Source: Streptomyces sp. AC550_RSS872
GTDB taxonomy: Bacteria > Actinomycetota > Actinomycetes > Streptomycetales > Streptomycetaceae
Assembly: GCF_019049285.1 (NCBI RefSeq)
Contig: NZ_JAGMUL010000062.1
Span: 178,551-242,550, forward strand
Length of the DNA stretch: 64,000 nt
Direction: 5' to 3'
Below, in pieces: positions 7,688 through 16,917 of the stretch. The first letter of the stretch is position 1. Each line of letters opens with the position of its first letter. The notes beneath the pieces are model-generated. The model had not been told where the DNA came from, did not search any database, and saw only the letters and a program-made list of their open reading frames with translations. Both the position numbers and the translations under genes were made by a program.

Positions 7688-9231
7688 ACGTGCCCGGCGC
7701 CGAGGAGGGCGCCCTCGAAACACCGCGCCTGCCCGTCGGGTTCCGCATCGACGGCTGGGAAGTGGGCGCGGTCATCGGCTCGGGCGGCTGGGGCACCGTC
7801 TACGAGGCCCGCGCGGTCGCCGACGGCACGATGGCCGCGGTGAAGGTGCTGCCGACCGGCGCCCTGGGCCCCGGTCAGCGCGCCGCGCTCGGCGAACTCG
7901 TCGCCCGCGAGGTGCGGTTCAGCGCCGAGGCCGACCACCCGCACCTCGTACGGACCCGCGCCGTGTGTACCGTCCACGCACCCGGACTGCCCATGCTGGA
8001 CGGCGCGATCGGGCTCGTCATGGACCGCGCCGAGGCCAGCCTGCGCCAGCTCCTGGACTCCGCCGTCACCGGCGGCCCGGTCCCGGACGCCGTACGGATC
8101 CTGCGCGGCGTCGCCGCCGGGCTCGCCCATATGCACGACGCCGGCTGGGTGCACGGCGACCTCAAACCCGCCAACGTGCTGCTGGGCGCGGACGGCGAGG
8201 TCTGGCTCGCCGACTTCGGCCTCGCCACCGAACTCGACGGCACCCACGCCCACCTGCCGCCGCTCGGCACGCTCGACCATCTGCCGCCCGAGTGGTGGTC
8301 CCAGCGCACCGGAGCGGACGGGGCGGTGGTGCGGCCGACCGCCGACGTCTGGGCCTTCGGCATCCTCGCCCACCAGGTACTCACCGGCGGCCTCCACCCC
8401 TTCCCCGGCGCCACCGCCCGAGCCCGCTCCCTCGCCGCCCAGGCCTACGCCCGCGGCACCGCGCCACTGCGCCTCGACGCCGGACTCGACGACCACTGGC
8501 GCCGGCTCGTCGCGGACTGTCTGGCCCCGGACCACGCGGCCCGCCTCCGCCACACCGCCGCCGGCCTCGCCGCCCGGGTCGAGGAACTCTCCGGTACCCC
8601 CCGCCGACGCCGGCTGTGGCCGCTCGCCGCGGTCGCGCTCGCCGGGGTCACGGCCGCCGCCGTCGCCGGGACGGCGCTGCTCGGGGGCGGCGACGCCGGT
8701 GACAGCACTGACGACGACGGCCGCGACGTACCCGCCGTGGTCACCGGTGCCCGCAGTCCGGCCGCCGCCGGGGAGCTCCCGGAGAACTCCGACGTACCCA
8801 AGGCCCTGCGCCCGGTCATCGTGGCCGCCGCCCGGCGCTGCACCGACACGGAGGTCACGCCCGCCCTGCTCGCCGCCATGATCAAGACGGAGAGCGGCTT
8901 CGACGCGAACGCCTCCCGCCCAGAGGCCGAGGAGTACGGCATCGCCATGTGGACGCCGTCGGTCTTCCGGGCCTGGGCGGTGGACGGCGACGGAGACGGC
9001 GACAAGGACTACATGTCGGCACCGGACGCGATCCACACGATGAGCCTGTACGTGTGCTGGCTCGACCAGCGTTTCAAGCAGGCCGGGCTGCCCGCCGCGG
9101 ACCTTCCCGCGCTGATCGCGGCCGGCTACCGCACGAGCGACCGCACCGTCATCGTGGAACGCGGCGTTCCCGAACGCGTACGGCCGCACGTCGAGGAGGT
9201 GCTCCGCAACCTCGCCGCGTACGAGCGGTGA
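7684..9231 (+). CDS. membrane Ser/Thr kinase with extracellular lytic-transglycosylase-like domain
   Basis: A 515-aa protein starting at GTG 7684, overlapping the FHA gene by 4 nt. Residues 20-300 are an Hanks-type kinase: Gly loop GSGGWG (32-37), Lys54, catalytic HGDLKPAN (157-164) and DFG (177-179). A basic stop-transfer and one membrane helix follow at about 308-334, then an acidic linker. Residues about 375-505 resemble a lysozyme-fold transglycosylase, with candidate catalytic Glu403 in KTESGFDANAS and a DGDGDGDKD calcium-type loop near the PDAIH motif. Kinase sensors of this topology normally carry PASTA repeats outside; here a peptidoglycan-acting or -binding domain takes that place. 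Its stop codon lies in a strong hairpin. Confidence 0.87.
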   Translation: MNVPGAEEGALETPRLPVGFRIDGWEVGAVIGSGGWGTVYEARAVADGTMAAVKVLPTGALGPGQRAALGELVAREVRFSAEADHPHLVRTRAVCTVHAPGLPMLDGAIGLVMDRAEASLRQLLDSAVTGGPVPDAVRILRGVAAGLAHMHDAGWVHGDLKPANVLLGADGEVWLADFGLATELDGTHAHLPPLGTLDHLPPEWWSQRTGADGAVVRPTADVWAFGILAHQVLTGGLHPFPGATARARSLAAQAYARGTAPLRLDAGLDDHWRRLVADCLAPDHAARLRHTAAGLAARVEELSGTPRRRRLWPLAAVALAGVTAAAVAGTALLGGGDAGDSTDDDGRDVPAVVTGARSPAAAGELPENSDVPKALRPVIVAAARRCTDTEVTPALLAAMIKTESGFDANASRPEAEEYGIAMWTPSVFRAWAVDGDGDGDKDYMSAPDAIHTMSLYVCWLDQRFKQAGLPAADLPALIAAGYRTSDRTVIVERGVPERVRPHVEEVLRNLAAYER

Positions 9232-9260
9232 GGCAGCGGTCCCCCGCACCGCTGCCTCAC
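9228..9260. terminator. bidirectional hairpin overlapping the kinase stop codon
   Basis: GTGAGGCAGCGGT (9228-9240) and ACCGCTGCCTCAC (9248-9260) are exact reverse complements with a 7-nt loop. The hairpin lies between convergent genes, covers the TGA of the kinase gene and ends 4 bp before the stop of the hydrolase gene. Confidence 0.8.
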
Positions 9261-9264
9261 CCGT

Positions 9265-10422
9265 TCAGCAGTCCTCGACGTCCGGCAGCCGGTTGTCGGG
9301 CGAACTGATGTAGATGTTGGAGATCCAGCCGCCGTACTGGGGCAGATAGGCCCACCAGTCGTTGGTGTAGGGCGGCACCGAGACCTCCTCCCCCCGCTTC
9401 TGGCAGCCCACCAACACCTCGGCCCCTGCCGGGAGTTGGGTGATCGGCGCGTTCGAGGTGGACGGGTCCCGGCGGACGTTCACATGGTCGTTCCAGGTGC
9501 CGTACCACCACCCCGCGGGCCGTGCCGCCCCCGGCACGTTCAGCGAACGGGTCAGCCGGCCGATGTCCGTGTACGCCTTCCCGTACGACGTCCCCACCGG
9601 GTGCAGGGTGAACACGGCCACGATGAACCGGTCCCCGGCACCCACCGTCCCCGTGCTGTGCAGCGCGGGCCGGGTCAGGTCGACGTCAGCGGCAGCGGCA
9701 GCGACCGGGGCCCGGGCCGGGGCCGTAGCCGGGGCCGTGGCCGTGGCTTTGCCACAGGTGCCCTCCTCGTACGACGATCCCGACCAGCCCTGCTTCACCG
9801 CCCATGGTTTCTCGAACGCCCCGGCGATGCCGAAGTGCTGGTCGAAGTGGTCCGAGGCGCAGCGCGTGGACTGGCGCAGGTTGCCCATCACGAAGTCGCG
9901 CACCGGGCCGGGCGCCGAGTCCAGGAGGTAGCGGTAGATCGTCACGGTGTCCCGGGCCGAGAGCGAGGTGTAGCCCCAGTAGCCCTCGTAGCCCGTGGGC
10001 GGCGGTGCCGTGTCCTTCAGACCGAGCCGCCCGGCCATGCGGGTGATGATCGCGGCCTTGCCGTTCTCCACCCAGTAGTGGTCGGCCGCGTCGTCGTAAC
10101 TGCTGCGCAGCATCGGCTCCAGCAGGGCCCGGTCGGCGGCGGGCACCGTGTAGTCGGGGCCCCGGTTCCACAGGAAGTCCAGCGCCAGCAGCAGTTTGAC
10201 GACGGAAGCCGACCGGAAACGGGTGCTCGTGTTGAGCTGCTCGGTGAAGGCGCCGGTCTGCCGGTCGAACACTGCGGCCCCGGCGGTGACGCCGCTCGGC
10301 ACCTGGACGGCCGCCGGCGCGGCCTGCGGGGGCCGTGCCAGCGGGGCGTCGGCGGCGGCGGACCCCGCCACGCCGCCGACGAGCAGCAGCGTGGCTGCGG
10401 TCGCGAGAAGCCGGCGCCTCAC
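9265..10422 (-). CDS. secreted beta-lactamase-fold serine hydrolase with C-terminal SH3-like domain
   Basis: A 385-aa exported protein. The first about 25 residues form a Sec signal peptide (basic start, hydrophobic core, AAA cleavage region). A central SxxK motif (SASVVK) marks the penicillin-binding/beta-lactamase fold, followed by an SYDDAADHYW segment. The C-terminal about 80 residues, with VNVRRDPSTSNAPI, look like a bacterial SH3 cell-wall-binding domain. A peptidase or esterase acting on the wall is likely; it is not a classical resistance enzyme. The GTG start at 10422 overlaps the stop of a 43-aa ORF (GTGA) and its GGGAG lies inside that ORF, indicating translational coupling. Confidence 0.78.
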   Translation of the reverse strand: MRRRLLATAATLLLVGGVAGSAAADAPLARPPQAAPAAVQVPSGVTAGAAVFDRQTGAFTEQLNTSTRFRSASVVKLLLALDFLWNRGPDYTVPAADRALLEPMLRSSYDDAADHYWVENGKAAIITRMAGRLGLKDTAPPPTGYEGYWGYTSLSARDTVTIYRYLLDSAPGPVRDFVMGNLRQSTRCASDHFDQHFGIAGAFEKPWAVKQGWSGSSYEEGTCGKATATAPATAPARAPVAAAAADVDLTRPALHSTGTVGAGDRFIVAVFTLHPVGTSYGKAYTDIGRLTRSLNVPGAARPAGWWYGTWNDHVNVRRDPSTSNAPITQLPAGAEVLVGCQKRGEEVSVPPYTNDWWAYLPQYGGWISNIYISSPDNRLPDVEDC

Positions 10423-10550
10423 AGGCAGTGCTCCCTGAGGTGGAGCGAGTTGACCCCGTACGAGTAGAGGATGTGGCTCGCGTGCGGGCTGTTGGCGGGC
10501 GTCACGTTCTGGGGGTGGATACGGACGGCGCCGCGGAGGAGTCTGCGCAT
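10419..10550 (-). CDS. 43-residue small ORF coupled to the secreted hydrolase gene
   Basis: ATG at 10550, preceded by AAAGG 7 nt upstream, reads 43 codons and stops inside the start codon of the hydrolase gene. The product starts MRRLLRGAVRIHPQ and ends NSLHLREHCL. It is basic and His-rich, with no membrane helix or known motif. It may be a real small protein or a leader that couples translation. I do not recognise a family. Confidence 0.4.
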   Translation of the reverse strand: MRRLLRGAVRIHPQNVTPANSPHASHILYSYGVNSLHLREHCL

Positions 10551-10617
10551 GGTCGTACCTTTCGCGGAGAGCGGTGAGGAATGCCGGACGTGCGGAAGGG
10601 GAGCGGGCCGGGGCCTG

Positions 10618-11101
10618 TCACCAGTCCGAGCAACGGACCTCGCCGTCCACGGCCCGTGAGCCGCAGACCCGGAAGTTGTACTGCGGGTCGGTCGGTGCTG
10701 GTACGCCGGAACGGCGTGGTCAGGCTCTGCCCGTCGGACCGGACGGTGAAGAGGCCGCACTGGAGCCAGGCCGACACGGCGTTGTCGTGGTCCCAGCCGT
10801 CCGCCCGCCAGTCCATCCAGACGTTGTCGCCGGGCCGGGTCTGTCCGCTGATCTTGCCGAAGGCGATCTGCCGGCCGACGTACGCGCCCTTCTCGAGCGT
10901 GAAGTGGACGTCGCCGAGGTCGAAGTCCGCGGCTTGTCGGTGTCGCCCTCGGCGTTGTCGGGGTGATCACGGAAACCCCGTGCCCCGCCCTCACAGTCGG
11001 CGGCCGAGCCGCCGCGGGCTGGGCGGGCTGACGAGGACGACGCCGGTGGCGACCGCGCACAGAGCGGCGGCCGTGGCGGGTGAGGAGCGAAGCAGGCGCA
11101 T
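10618..11101 (-). pseudogene. frameshifted small secreted protein gene
   Basis: ATG 11101 begins an apparent signal peptide (MRLLRSSPATAAALCAVATG) that soon stops. Clear protein-like sequence continues in a second frame (FDLGDVHFTLEKGAYVGRQIAFGKISG, then WMDWRADGWDHDNAVSAWLQC) and a third (DPQYNFRVCGSRAVDGEVRCSDW, stop at 10618). At least two frame changes are needed to join them. The Cys-rich, Trp-rich mature part is typical of small secreted Streptomyces proteins. Either the gene is broken or the assembly contains indels. Confidence 0.6.
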
Positions 11102-11350
11102 GAAGCGGTCTCTTCCCGATGGTGGAGGGCGCCCCGTGCGTGGGGCTGGAAGACGACTCGAACACTAGGCAGGAGGCGGCGTCTGCGGTCCCTGACGAAT
11201 GTCAGGGTGACCATCGCCGAAAGCGTGTCCAGAGCGACTGCTCACGGGGATGGCCGACGAAGGCGGTCTTGACTTCTCCGATAACATGATCGAACTAGTG
11301 ATCGCCTGGAAAGCCCATACTCACCCATACTTAACAAATTGACTAAATAA
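11102..11350. promoter_or_regulatory. AT-rich upstream region of the PAP2 gene
   Basis: Bases 11280-11360 are unusually AT-rich for this genome (runs such as ACTTAACAAATTGACTAAATAATTG in part). They probably contain the promoter for the downstream membrane enzyme. I could not fix individual boxes. The remainder shows no gene. Confidence 0.4.
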
Positions 11351-12709
11351 TTGAAAACCAAAGAAGCGCGGGTATTTTCGCGAACAAGCAGCAACACGGT
11401 CGCAGCGTGGCATCGACCGCAGGTCATCCTCTGGGCCGCGGTGGCTGTCGTGGCCCTCGGGTTCCTCGTCGCGCTGGAGGTCGCGGCGCGCCACTATGGC
11501 CTGCCGGGTCCGGTCACCACTCAGGTGCGAGAGGTGATATTCCCGCCGAAATCGGGATTCCTGCTGTACGCCAGCATGGCGTTGATGATGGTGGTGCTCA
11601 CCTGGCGGCAGCGGATGGCCGCGTTGGGCACCGCGATCGGTATCGACCTCGTCATCCTGCTGGCGCGATGGACTCTCGACATCAAGGTCACCGACGGCCA
11701 CCCCTTCGGCAACGGCGCGCTGTTGGTGATGCTGGGGTGCGCGGTGATCGCCGTCACGCGCCGCACCGGCCGCGAACGGACCCTGCTGCTGAAGGGAGTC
11801 GGTCTCGGCCTGCTGCTGGTGGCCGGTCGCAAGACGGGCGACGCCTGGCTGCTGATCACCTCGAAGACCCGCCCGGCGGTGCTGGACCAGTACCCGGCGA
11901 TCGCCGATCACGCGCTGGGCAACCCGTCCTGGCTGGTCGGCCGGATCGTCAGGGCCACCGGCCCGGTCGGCGCCCACGTTCTCGACTACGTCTACGTCCA
12001 ACTCGCGGTGGCCGCGGTCGTCGTCGCGCTCTACCAGCTGCGCCACGTGGCGGCCGAGCGCCGGTTCCCGGCCCACCACCTGGTGCGCACCTTTCTGGTG
12101 ATAGGCCTCCTCGGGCCGGGCATCTACATGATCTTCCCGGTGGTCGGACCGGTCTTCGCCTACGGCGCCGACGGAGGGCAGTGGGCGGTGGCCAACCTCT
12201 GGCCGGAGACGGCGCCGCCGGTCGGCGTCCCGCACCCGATGCCGTTCGACGAGATCACCCCGCGCAACTGCATGCCCAGCCTGCACACGGCGTGGGCCAC
12301 CACGATCTTCGTCCACTCCCGCAGGGGCCCGTTGACCCTGCGGTTCGCGGGCACGTTCTGGCTGGTTGCCACGCTCGGCGCGACGCTGGGATTCGGCTAC
12401 CACTACGGCGTGGACCTCGTGGCCGGCGTGGTGTTCGCGCTCACGATCGAGGCGGCGCTGCGTTCCCAGGCACGTGGCTGGGAACGGTCGGGAGTCCTGC
12501 TGGTCGCCTACGGCACCACGGTCTTCGTGACGCTCCTCGTCTCGTATCGCTATCTGCCGCTGGAGATGGCGGAACGTCCTTGGGTGTTCGGGCCGCTTCT
12601 CATCCTGGCGATGGCCTCGGTGATCCTCGGTTTCGTACGGACCGTCAGGCTCTGGGAGCCGAAGACCCCCCTCGCACCGCACCCGGAGCCGCAACCCGAA
12701 CTGGTGTGA
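11351..12709 (+). CDS. PAP2-superfamily membrane enzyme, Aur1/Ipt1 (inositolphosphotransferase) type
   Basis: A 452-aa polytopic membrane protein with about 10-12 hydrophobic segments. The phosphatase signature PRNCMPSLHTAWA (residues 304-316) supplies the catalytic-triad His312, and GYHYGVDLVAG about 35 residues later supplies the second His and Asp. This PSLH...H form is that of the PAP2_3 (Aur1/Ipt1-like) branch, which transfers or hydrolyses lipid phosphates. A role in phosphoinositol or other lipid-phosphate metabolism is inferred. The first possible start is TTG 11351, straight after an in-frame TAA and without a clear Shine-Dalgarno; a leaderless or later start cannot be excluded. Confidence 0.8.
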   Translation: MKTKEARVFSRTSSNTVAAWHRPQVILWAAVAVVALGFLVALEVAARHYGLPGPVTTQVREVIFPPKSGFLLYASMALMMVVLTWRQRMAALGTAIGIDLVILLARWTLDIKVTDGHPFGNGALLVMLGCAVIAVTRRTGRERTLLLKGVGLGLLLVAGRKTGDAWLLITSKTRPAVLDQYPAIADHALGNPSWLVGRIVRATGPVGAHVLDYVYVQLAVAAVVVALYQLRHVAAERRFPAHHLVRTFLVIGLLGPGIYMIFPVVGPVFAYGADGGQWAVANLWPETAPPVGVPHPMPFDEITPRNCMPSLHTAWATTIFVHSRRGPLTLRFAGTFWLVATLGATLGFGYHYGVDLVAGVVFALTIEAALRSQARGWERSGVLLVAYGTTVFVTLLVSYRYLPLEMAERPWVFGPLLILAMASVILGFVRTVRLWEPKTPLAPHPEPQPELV

Positions 12710-12853
12710 CGGCACGTCAGTTCCCGGCGACTCTGTGTGATTTGGACGCCTGCTTCTTCTGTGCTGGATCAGCGCTGTACGGACGCTAACCGCTGTTTCG
12801 AAACAGTGGCACCACCCGCCCCACCAGGGGAAACAGCAGAAGGGAAGCGTGCC

Positions 12854-13621
12854 ATGGGCAGTGTCCTGCAACCGCAGCGCCGAGCCGTACTCACCGGAGG
12901 GCTCGTGGCGACAGCGGCCGTGATCACGGGCTGTTCGGCGAAGACGGACAGCGTCTCGGCGTCGAAGGCGTCGCCCGTGGCGGCGGCGTCTTCCTCGTCG
13001 CCCGCCGGCGCGCCCCCCGAGACGCCTTCCGCGGCCCTCGCGCGGCTGCTGGACGGCAACAAGCGCTGGGTGAACGGGACGCTCCAGCGCCCCAACCAGA
13101 GTCTCGACCGGCGTAAGGCCGTCGCCGCGGAGCAGGACCCGTACAGCGTCATCGTCTCCTGCATCGACTCCCGGGTGGACCCGGAGCTGTCCTTCGACAC
13201 CGGGATCGGCGACCTGTTCGTGATACGCACCGGCGGTCAGGTGGTCGCCCCGGTGGTCACCGGCTCCGTCGAGTACGGCCCCCTGACCTCGGGCACCCCG
13301 CTGATCGTCGTGCTCGGGCACCAGCGCTGCGGTGCGGTCAAGGCGTCGTACAAGGCCCTGAAGGAGCGCAAGCCGCTGCCGGGCAACCTCCAGTCGATCG
13401 CCGAGGCCGTCCGCCCGGCGTACGACGCCGTCTCCAAGGCGAAGCACGCCGACCCGGTCGACGCCATGATCCGCGTGCATGCCCAGCAGACGGCAGCGGG
13501 CCTGCGCACCAACCCGGCCCTCGCCCCGCTCGTGAAGAAGGGCTCCTTGGCCGTGGTCAGCGCCTACTACTCCCTCGACACCGGCCGCGTGGAGGTCATC
13601 GACGGGGCACCCGCCGCCTGA
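12854..13621 (+). CDS. lipoprotein beta-class carbonic anhydrase
   Basis: A 255-aa protein. The N-terminus has twin arginine (QRRAVLTGG) followed by a lipobox ending VITGC, so it is probably exported and lipid-anchored. A Ser/Ala-rich tether leads to the catalytic domain from about residue 60. Zinc ligands are visible as CIDSR and GHQRCGA (Cys, His, Cys), and the Asp-Arg pair of the active site is intact. It interconverts carbon dioxide and bicarbonate at the outer membrane face. ATG 12854 is chosen for the signal peptide and the GAAGGGA upstream. The longer open frame to 12737 has no ribosome-binding site. Confidence 0.92.
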   Translation: MGSVLQPQRRAVLTGGLVATAAVITGCSAKTDSVSASKASPVAAASSSSPAGAPPETPSAALARLLDGNKRWVNGTLQRPNQSLDRRKAVAAEQDPYSVIVSCIDSRVDPELSFDTGIGDLFVIRTGGQVVAPVVTGSVEYGPLTSGTPLIVVLGHQRCGAVKASYKALKERKPLPGNLQSIAEAVRPAYDAVSKAKHADPVDAMIRVHAQQTAAGLRTNPALAPLVKKGSLAVVSAYYSLDTGRVEVIDGAPAA

Positions 13622-13658
13622 ACAGCGGCATCCCACAGGGGCGGAGGACGGTAGCGAA

Positions 13659-13690
13659 CGAGAGCACGAGCCGCCCTGGCCGGGCTCTCG
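13659..13690. terminator. hairpin between convergent genes
   Basis: CGAGAGC (13659-13665) pairs with GCTCTCG (13684-13690) in the 88-bp gap between the carbonic anhydrase and dehydrogenase stops. Confidence 0.4.
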
Positions 13691-13709
13691 TCCGCCGCCC
13701 CGCTCCCGG

Positions 13710-16700
13710 TCAGCCGCGCCGCCCCCGAATCCTCCGGACCGCCGTCCGGACCGCCCCCGCGACCGCCCCGCCCACGACCACCCCCGCCCAAGCCGACGCC
13801 AGAGCCCGCGCCCGGCGCCCCGGAGGTGTCGGCCGGGCGCCCGGAGCGACCCCGTACGCGACTCCCGCCACCTCGGACACGGGCAGTGCCGACGCCAGCA
13901 GTTCGGCCAGATGGACACCCTCGTGGCCGCCGCTGTCGAACTCGTGGATCTGGGTGCGGCAGCTGAAGCCGTCCGCGAGGACGACCGTGTCGGCGGCTTC
14001 CTCCCGCAGGCGCGGCAGCAGGACGCGTTCCGCGCAGGCGCGGCTGACGTCCACGTGGCCTTGTTCGAAGCCGAAGTTGCCGGCCAGACCGCAGCAGCCG
14101 GAGTCCAGGCGCTCGGCGTCGACCCCGGCCCGGCGCAGCAGCTTCTCGTCGGCCTCCCAGCCCAGTACGGCGTGCTGGTGGCAGTGGACCTGGGCCACTG
14201 CGCGGGCGGTGCGGGCGGGGACCTGCGGGGGCTCGTATCCGGGGGTGTGCCCGGTGAGCAGCTCCGAGAGCGTCACCGTCTGGTCCGCCAGTCGCCGTAC
14301 GTCCCGGTCGCCGGGGAACAGCTCGCCCGCGTCCGAGCGGAACACGGCCGTACAGCTCGGCTCCAGGCCGACCACCAGGCCACCGTCGCGCAGATGACCG
14401 GCCAGGTGGCGGACCGTGCGGGTCAGGACGCGTTCGGCGATACCCAGTTGACCGGTGGAGATCCACGTCAGCCCGCAGCACAGCGGCTCGGTGGGCATGG
14501 TCACCCGCCAGCCCGCGTGCTCCAGCAGCTCCACCGCGGCCTGCCCGACGTGCGGATGGAAGAAGCTGGTGAACGTGTCCGGCCAGAGCAGCACCGTGCC
14601 GCGCTCGCCGGAACCGGAGGGAGCCTGCGACGCACGGCGGGCGAACCAGCTATGCAGCGACTCCCGTGCGAACAGCGGCACTTCCCGGTCCGCCACCCCG
14701 GCCAGCGCGACCGCAGCCCGGGACAGCGGCGGAGTGTGGGTGAGGGTGTTGACCACCGGGCCGAGCCCGCTGCGCCCCACGGCGTGGGCGACGACCGGCA
14801 GCCAGCCCATCGACAGATCGGAGCGGGGCCGCATCCAGGGCCGCCCGGCGTAGTGGTGGGACAGGAACTCCGCCTTGTAGGTCGCCATGTCGACATCGGC
14901 CGGACAGTCGCTCTTGCACCCCTTGCAGGCCAGGCACAGATCGAGCGCGTCCTTGACCGCCCGCGAACGCCAGCCGTCGCGGATCGCGCTGTCACCGTGC
15001 CCGTCGAGCATCTCGAACAGCAGCCGCGCCCGGCCCCGGGTGGAGTGCTCCTCCTCCAAGGTGACCTGGTACGACGGGCACATCACCGTGCCGCCCTCGG
15101 TGTCGAGACGACGGCATTTGCCCACACCCACACACCGGTTGGCGGCCTCGGCGAAGGACCCGCCGTCGTGCGGGAAACGGAAGTGGAGGTCGCGGGGGTC
15201 GTAGGGGGCCCAGTCACCGCCGAGACGCAGGTTCTCGTCGAGCCGGTACGGCGCCACGACCTTCCCGGGGTTCATCCGGTCGGCCGGGTCGAAGATGCCC
15301 TTGAGCCGCCCGAACGCCTCCACCAGCTCCTCCCCGAACATCCTGGGCAGCAGCTCGCCCCGGCTCTGCCCGTCCCCGTGCTCCCCGGAGAAGGACCCGC
15401 CGAACTCGACCACCAGATCGGCCGCCCGCTCCATGAAGCGCCGGTAGACCGCCACCCCGTCCGCGCTGTACAGGTCGAAGGGGATCCGGGTGTGCACACA
15501 CCCCTGCCCGAAGTGGCCGTACAGGCTGGGTCCGGTGTCGCTCTGGTACCCGAACTCCTCGAACAGGCCGCGCAGCCGCCGCAGATACTCGCCGAGCCGC
15601 TCCGGCGGCACCGCCGAGTCCTCCCAGCCCTCCCAGGTGTCCGGCCGGTGGGGGATGTGGGCGGTGGCGCCGAGACCCGCCTCGCGGACCTGCCAGAGCT
15701 GCTCCTCGTGGCCCGGGTCGTCCAGGAAGGCGACCTCCGCGTCGTGCTCGGACTCGTGCAGCGCGTCCAGCATCCGGTGTGCGTGCTCGTCGGCCTCCTC
15801 GACGGTGTCGCCGCCGAACTGCACCATCAAGAAGGCGTTCCCCTCGGGCATCTGCTCGATGGCCTGCTCATTGAGGTGCTTGAGGCGCTCGTCGTGGACC
15901 AGATGACGGTCGACGCCCTCCAGCGCCATCGGCTCGTACGGCAGGATCCCCGGTACGGCGTCCCCGGCGAGCGCGATATCGGGGAACCCCAGCACCACCA
16001 GCGTGCGTTCCTTGACCACCGGCACCAGCTTCAGCTCCGCCCGCAGGACGGTGACCAGCGTCGACTCACTGCCGACCAGCAGTCCGGCGATGTCGAAGCC
16101 GTGCTCGGGCAGGAGCGAGTCGAGGTTGTAGCCGGAGACCCGGCGGGGGATGCGCGGGAAGCGGCGGCGGATCTCGTCGGCGTGGGTGTCACGCAGGGCG
16201 CGCAGCCTCCGGTGGACGGACGCCCGCAGGTCGCCGTGCCGCTCGATCCCGGCGTACTCCTCGTCGCTGGTCGGCCCGCACCAGAAGCGGGTGCCGTCGT
16301 AGAGCAGCACCTCCAGGCGGGCGATGTTGTCGACGACCTTGCCGTTCGCCTGCGCGGTGGCGCCGCAGGAGTTGTTGCCGATCATGCCGCCGATCGTGCA
16401 GTTGGCGTGCGTGGCCGGCTCGGGGCCGAAGCGCAGCCCGGTCGGGGCGAGCCGGCGGTTGAGCTCGTCGAGGACGATCCCCGGCTGGACGACACACCTG
16501 CGGGCGTCGACGTCGACCGACTCCAGTTCCGTGCAGTACTTCGACCAGTCGATGACGACGGCCGTGTTGGTGCACTGCCCGGCCAGCGACGTCCCGCCGC
16601 CCCGCGACAGCACGGGCGCGTCGTGCTCCCGTGCGACGGCCACCGCCTCCGCGGCCGCCTCGGGGGTGTGCGGGACGACCACGCCGATCGGAGTCTGGCG

Positions 16701-16859
16701 GAAGTTCGAGGCATCGGTGGAGTACGCGGCCCGGCTCCCGGCGTCGAACCGGACCTCCCCGTCGACGCGCAGCCGCAGCGCGCTCTCCAGGGCGTCCGGG
16801 TCGGGCGGGGGCGCCGTTTCGTGCCGTACGACGGGAGCGGGCAGGTCCGAGATGCCCAT
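13710..16859 (-). CDS. fused FAD-linked oxidase / Fe-S dehydrogenase (D-lactate or glycolate dehydrogenase type)
   Basis: A 1049-aa protein combining GlcD-like and GlcF-like parts. The N-terminal half has the PCMH-type FAD-binding domain (RGGGTSLAGQ; IGGMIGNNSCG). Next come a cap domain and a Cys-rich ferredoxin module with CLACKGCKSDCP and an earlier CVGVGKC...CPSYQ cluster. The C-terminal half carries two CCG modules (PLCCGLTW and DSGCCGLAGNFG). Such fusions oxidise D-2-hydroxy acids and pass electrons to the quinone pool. ATG 16859, 5 nt after GGAGG, is preferred to the TTG one codon upstream. A MarR-family gene lies upstream on the same strand and may regulate it. Confidence 0.88.
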   Translation of the reverse strand: MGISDLPAPVVRHETAPPPDPDALESALRLRVDGEVRFDAGSRAAYSTDASNFRQTPIGVVVPHTPEAAAEAVAVAREHDAPVLSRGGGTSLAGQCTNTAVVIDWSKYCTELESVDVDARRCVVQPGIVLDELNRRLAPTGLRFGPEPATHANCTIGGMIGNNSCGATAQANGKVVDNIARLEVLLYDGTRFWCGPTSDEEYAGIERHGDLRASVHRRLRALRDTHADEIRRRFPRIPRRVSGYNLDSLLPEHGFDIAGLLVGSESTLVTVLRAELKLVPVVKERTLVVLGFPDIALAGDAVPGILPYEPMALEGVDRHLVHDERLKHLNEQAIEQMPEGNAFLMVQFGGDTVEEADEHAHRMLDALHESEHDAEVAFLDDPGHEEQLWQVREAGLGATAHIPHRPDTWEGWEDSAVPPERLGEYLRRLRGLFEEFGYQSDTGPSLYGHFGQGCVHTRIPFDLYSADGVAVYRRFMERAADLVVEFGGSFSGEHGDGQSRGELLPRMFGEELVEAFGRLKGIFDPADRMNPGKVVAPYRLDENLRLGGDWAPYDPRDLHFRFPHDGGSFAEAANRCVGVGKCRRLDTEGGTVMCPSYQVTLEEEHSTRGRARLLFEMLDGHGDSAIRDGWRSRAVKDALDLCLACKGCKSDCPADVDMATYKAEFLSHHYAGRPWMRPRSDLSMGWLPVVAHAVGRSGLGPVVNTLTHTPPLSRAAVALAGVADREVPLFARESLHSWFARRASQAPSGSGERGTVLLWPDTFTSFFHPHVGQAAVELLEHAGWRVTMPTEPLCCGLTWISTGQLGIAERVLTRTVRHLAGHLRDGGLVVGLEPSCTAVFRSDAGELFPGDRDVRRLADQTVTLSELLTGHTPGYEPPQVPARTARAVAQVHCHQHAVLGWEADEKLLRRAGVDAERLDSGCCGLAGNFGFEQGHVDVSRACAERVLLPRLREEAADTVVLADGFSCRTQIHEFDSGGHEGVHLAELLASALPVSEVAGVAYGVAPGARPTPPGRRARALASAWAGVVVGGAVAGAVRTAVRRIRGRRG

Positions 16860-16917
16860 CAACCCCTCCTCGGTGTCGGTGCGGGCCCCGCCCGGGTACC
16901 CGCAACCGCACCGACGA

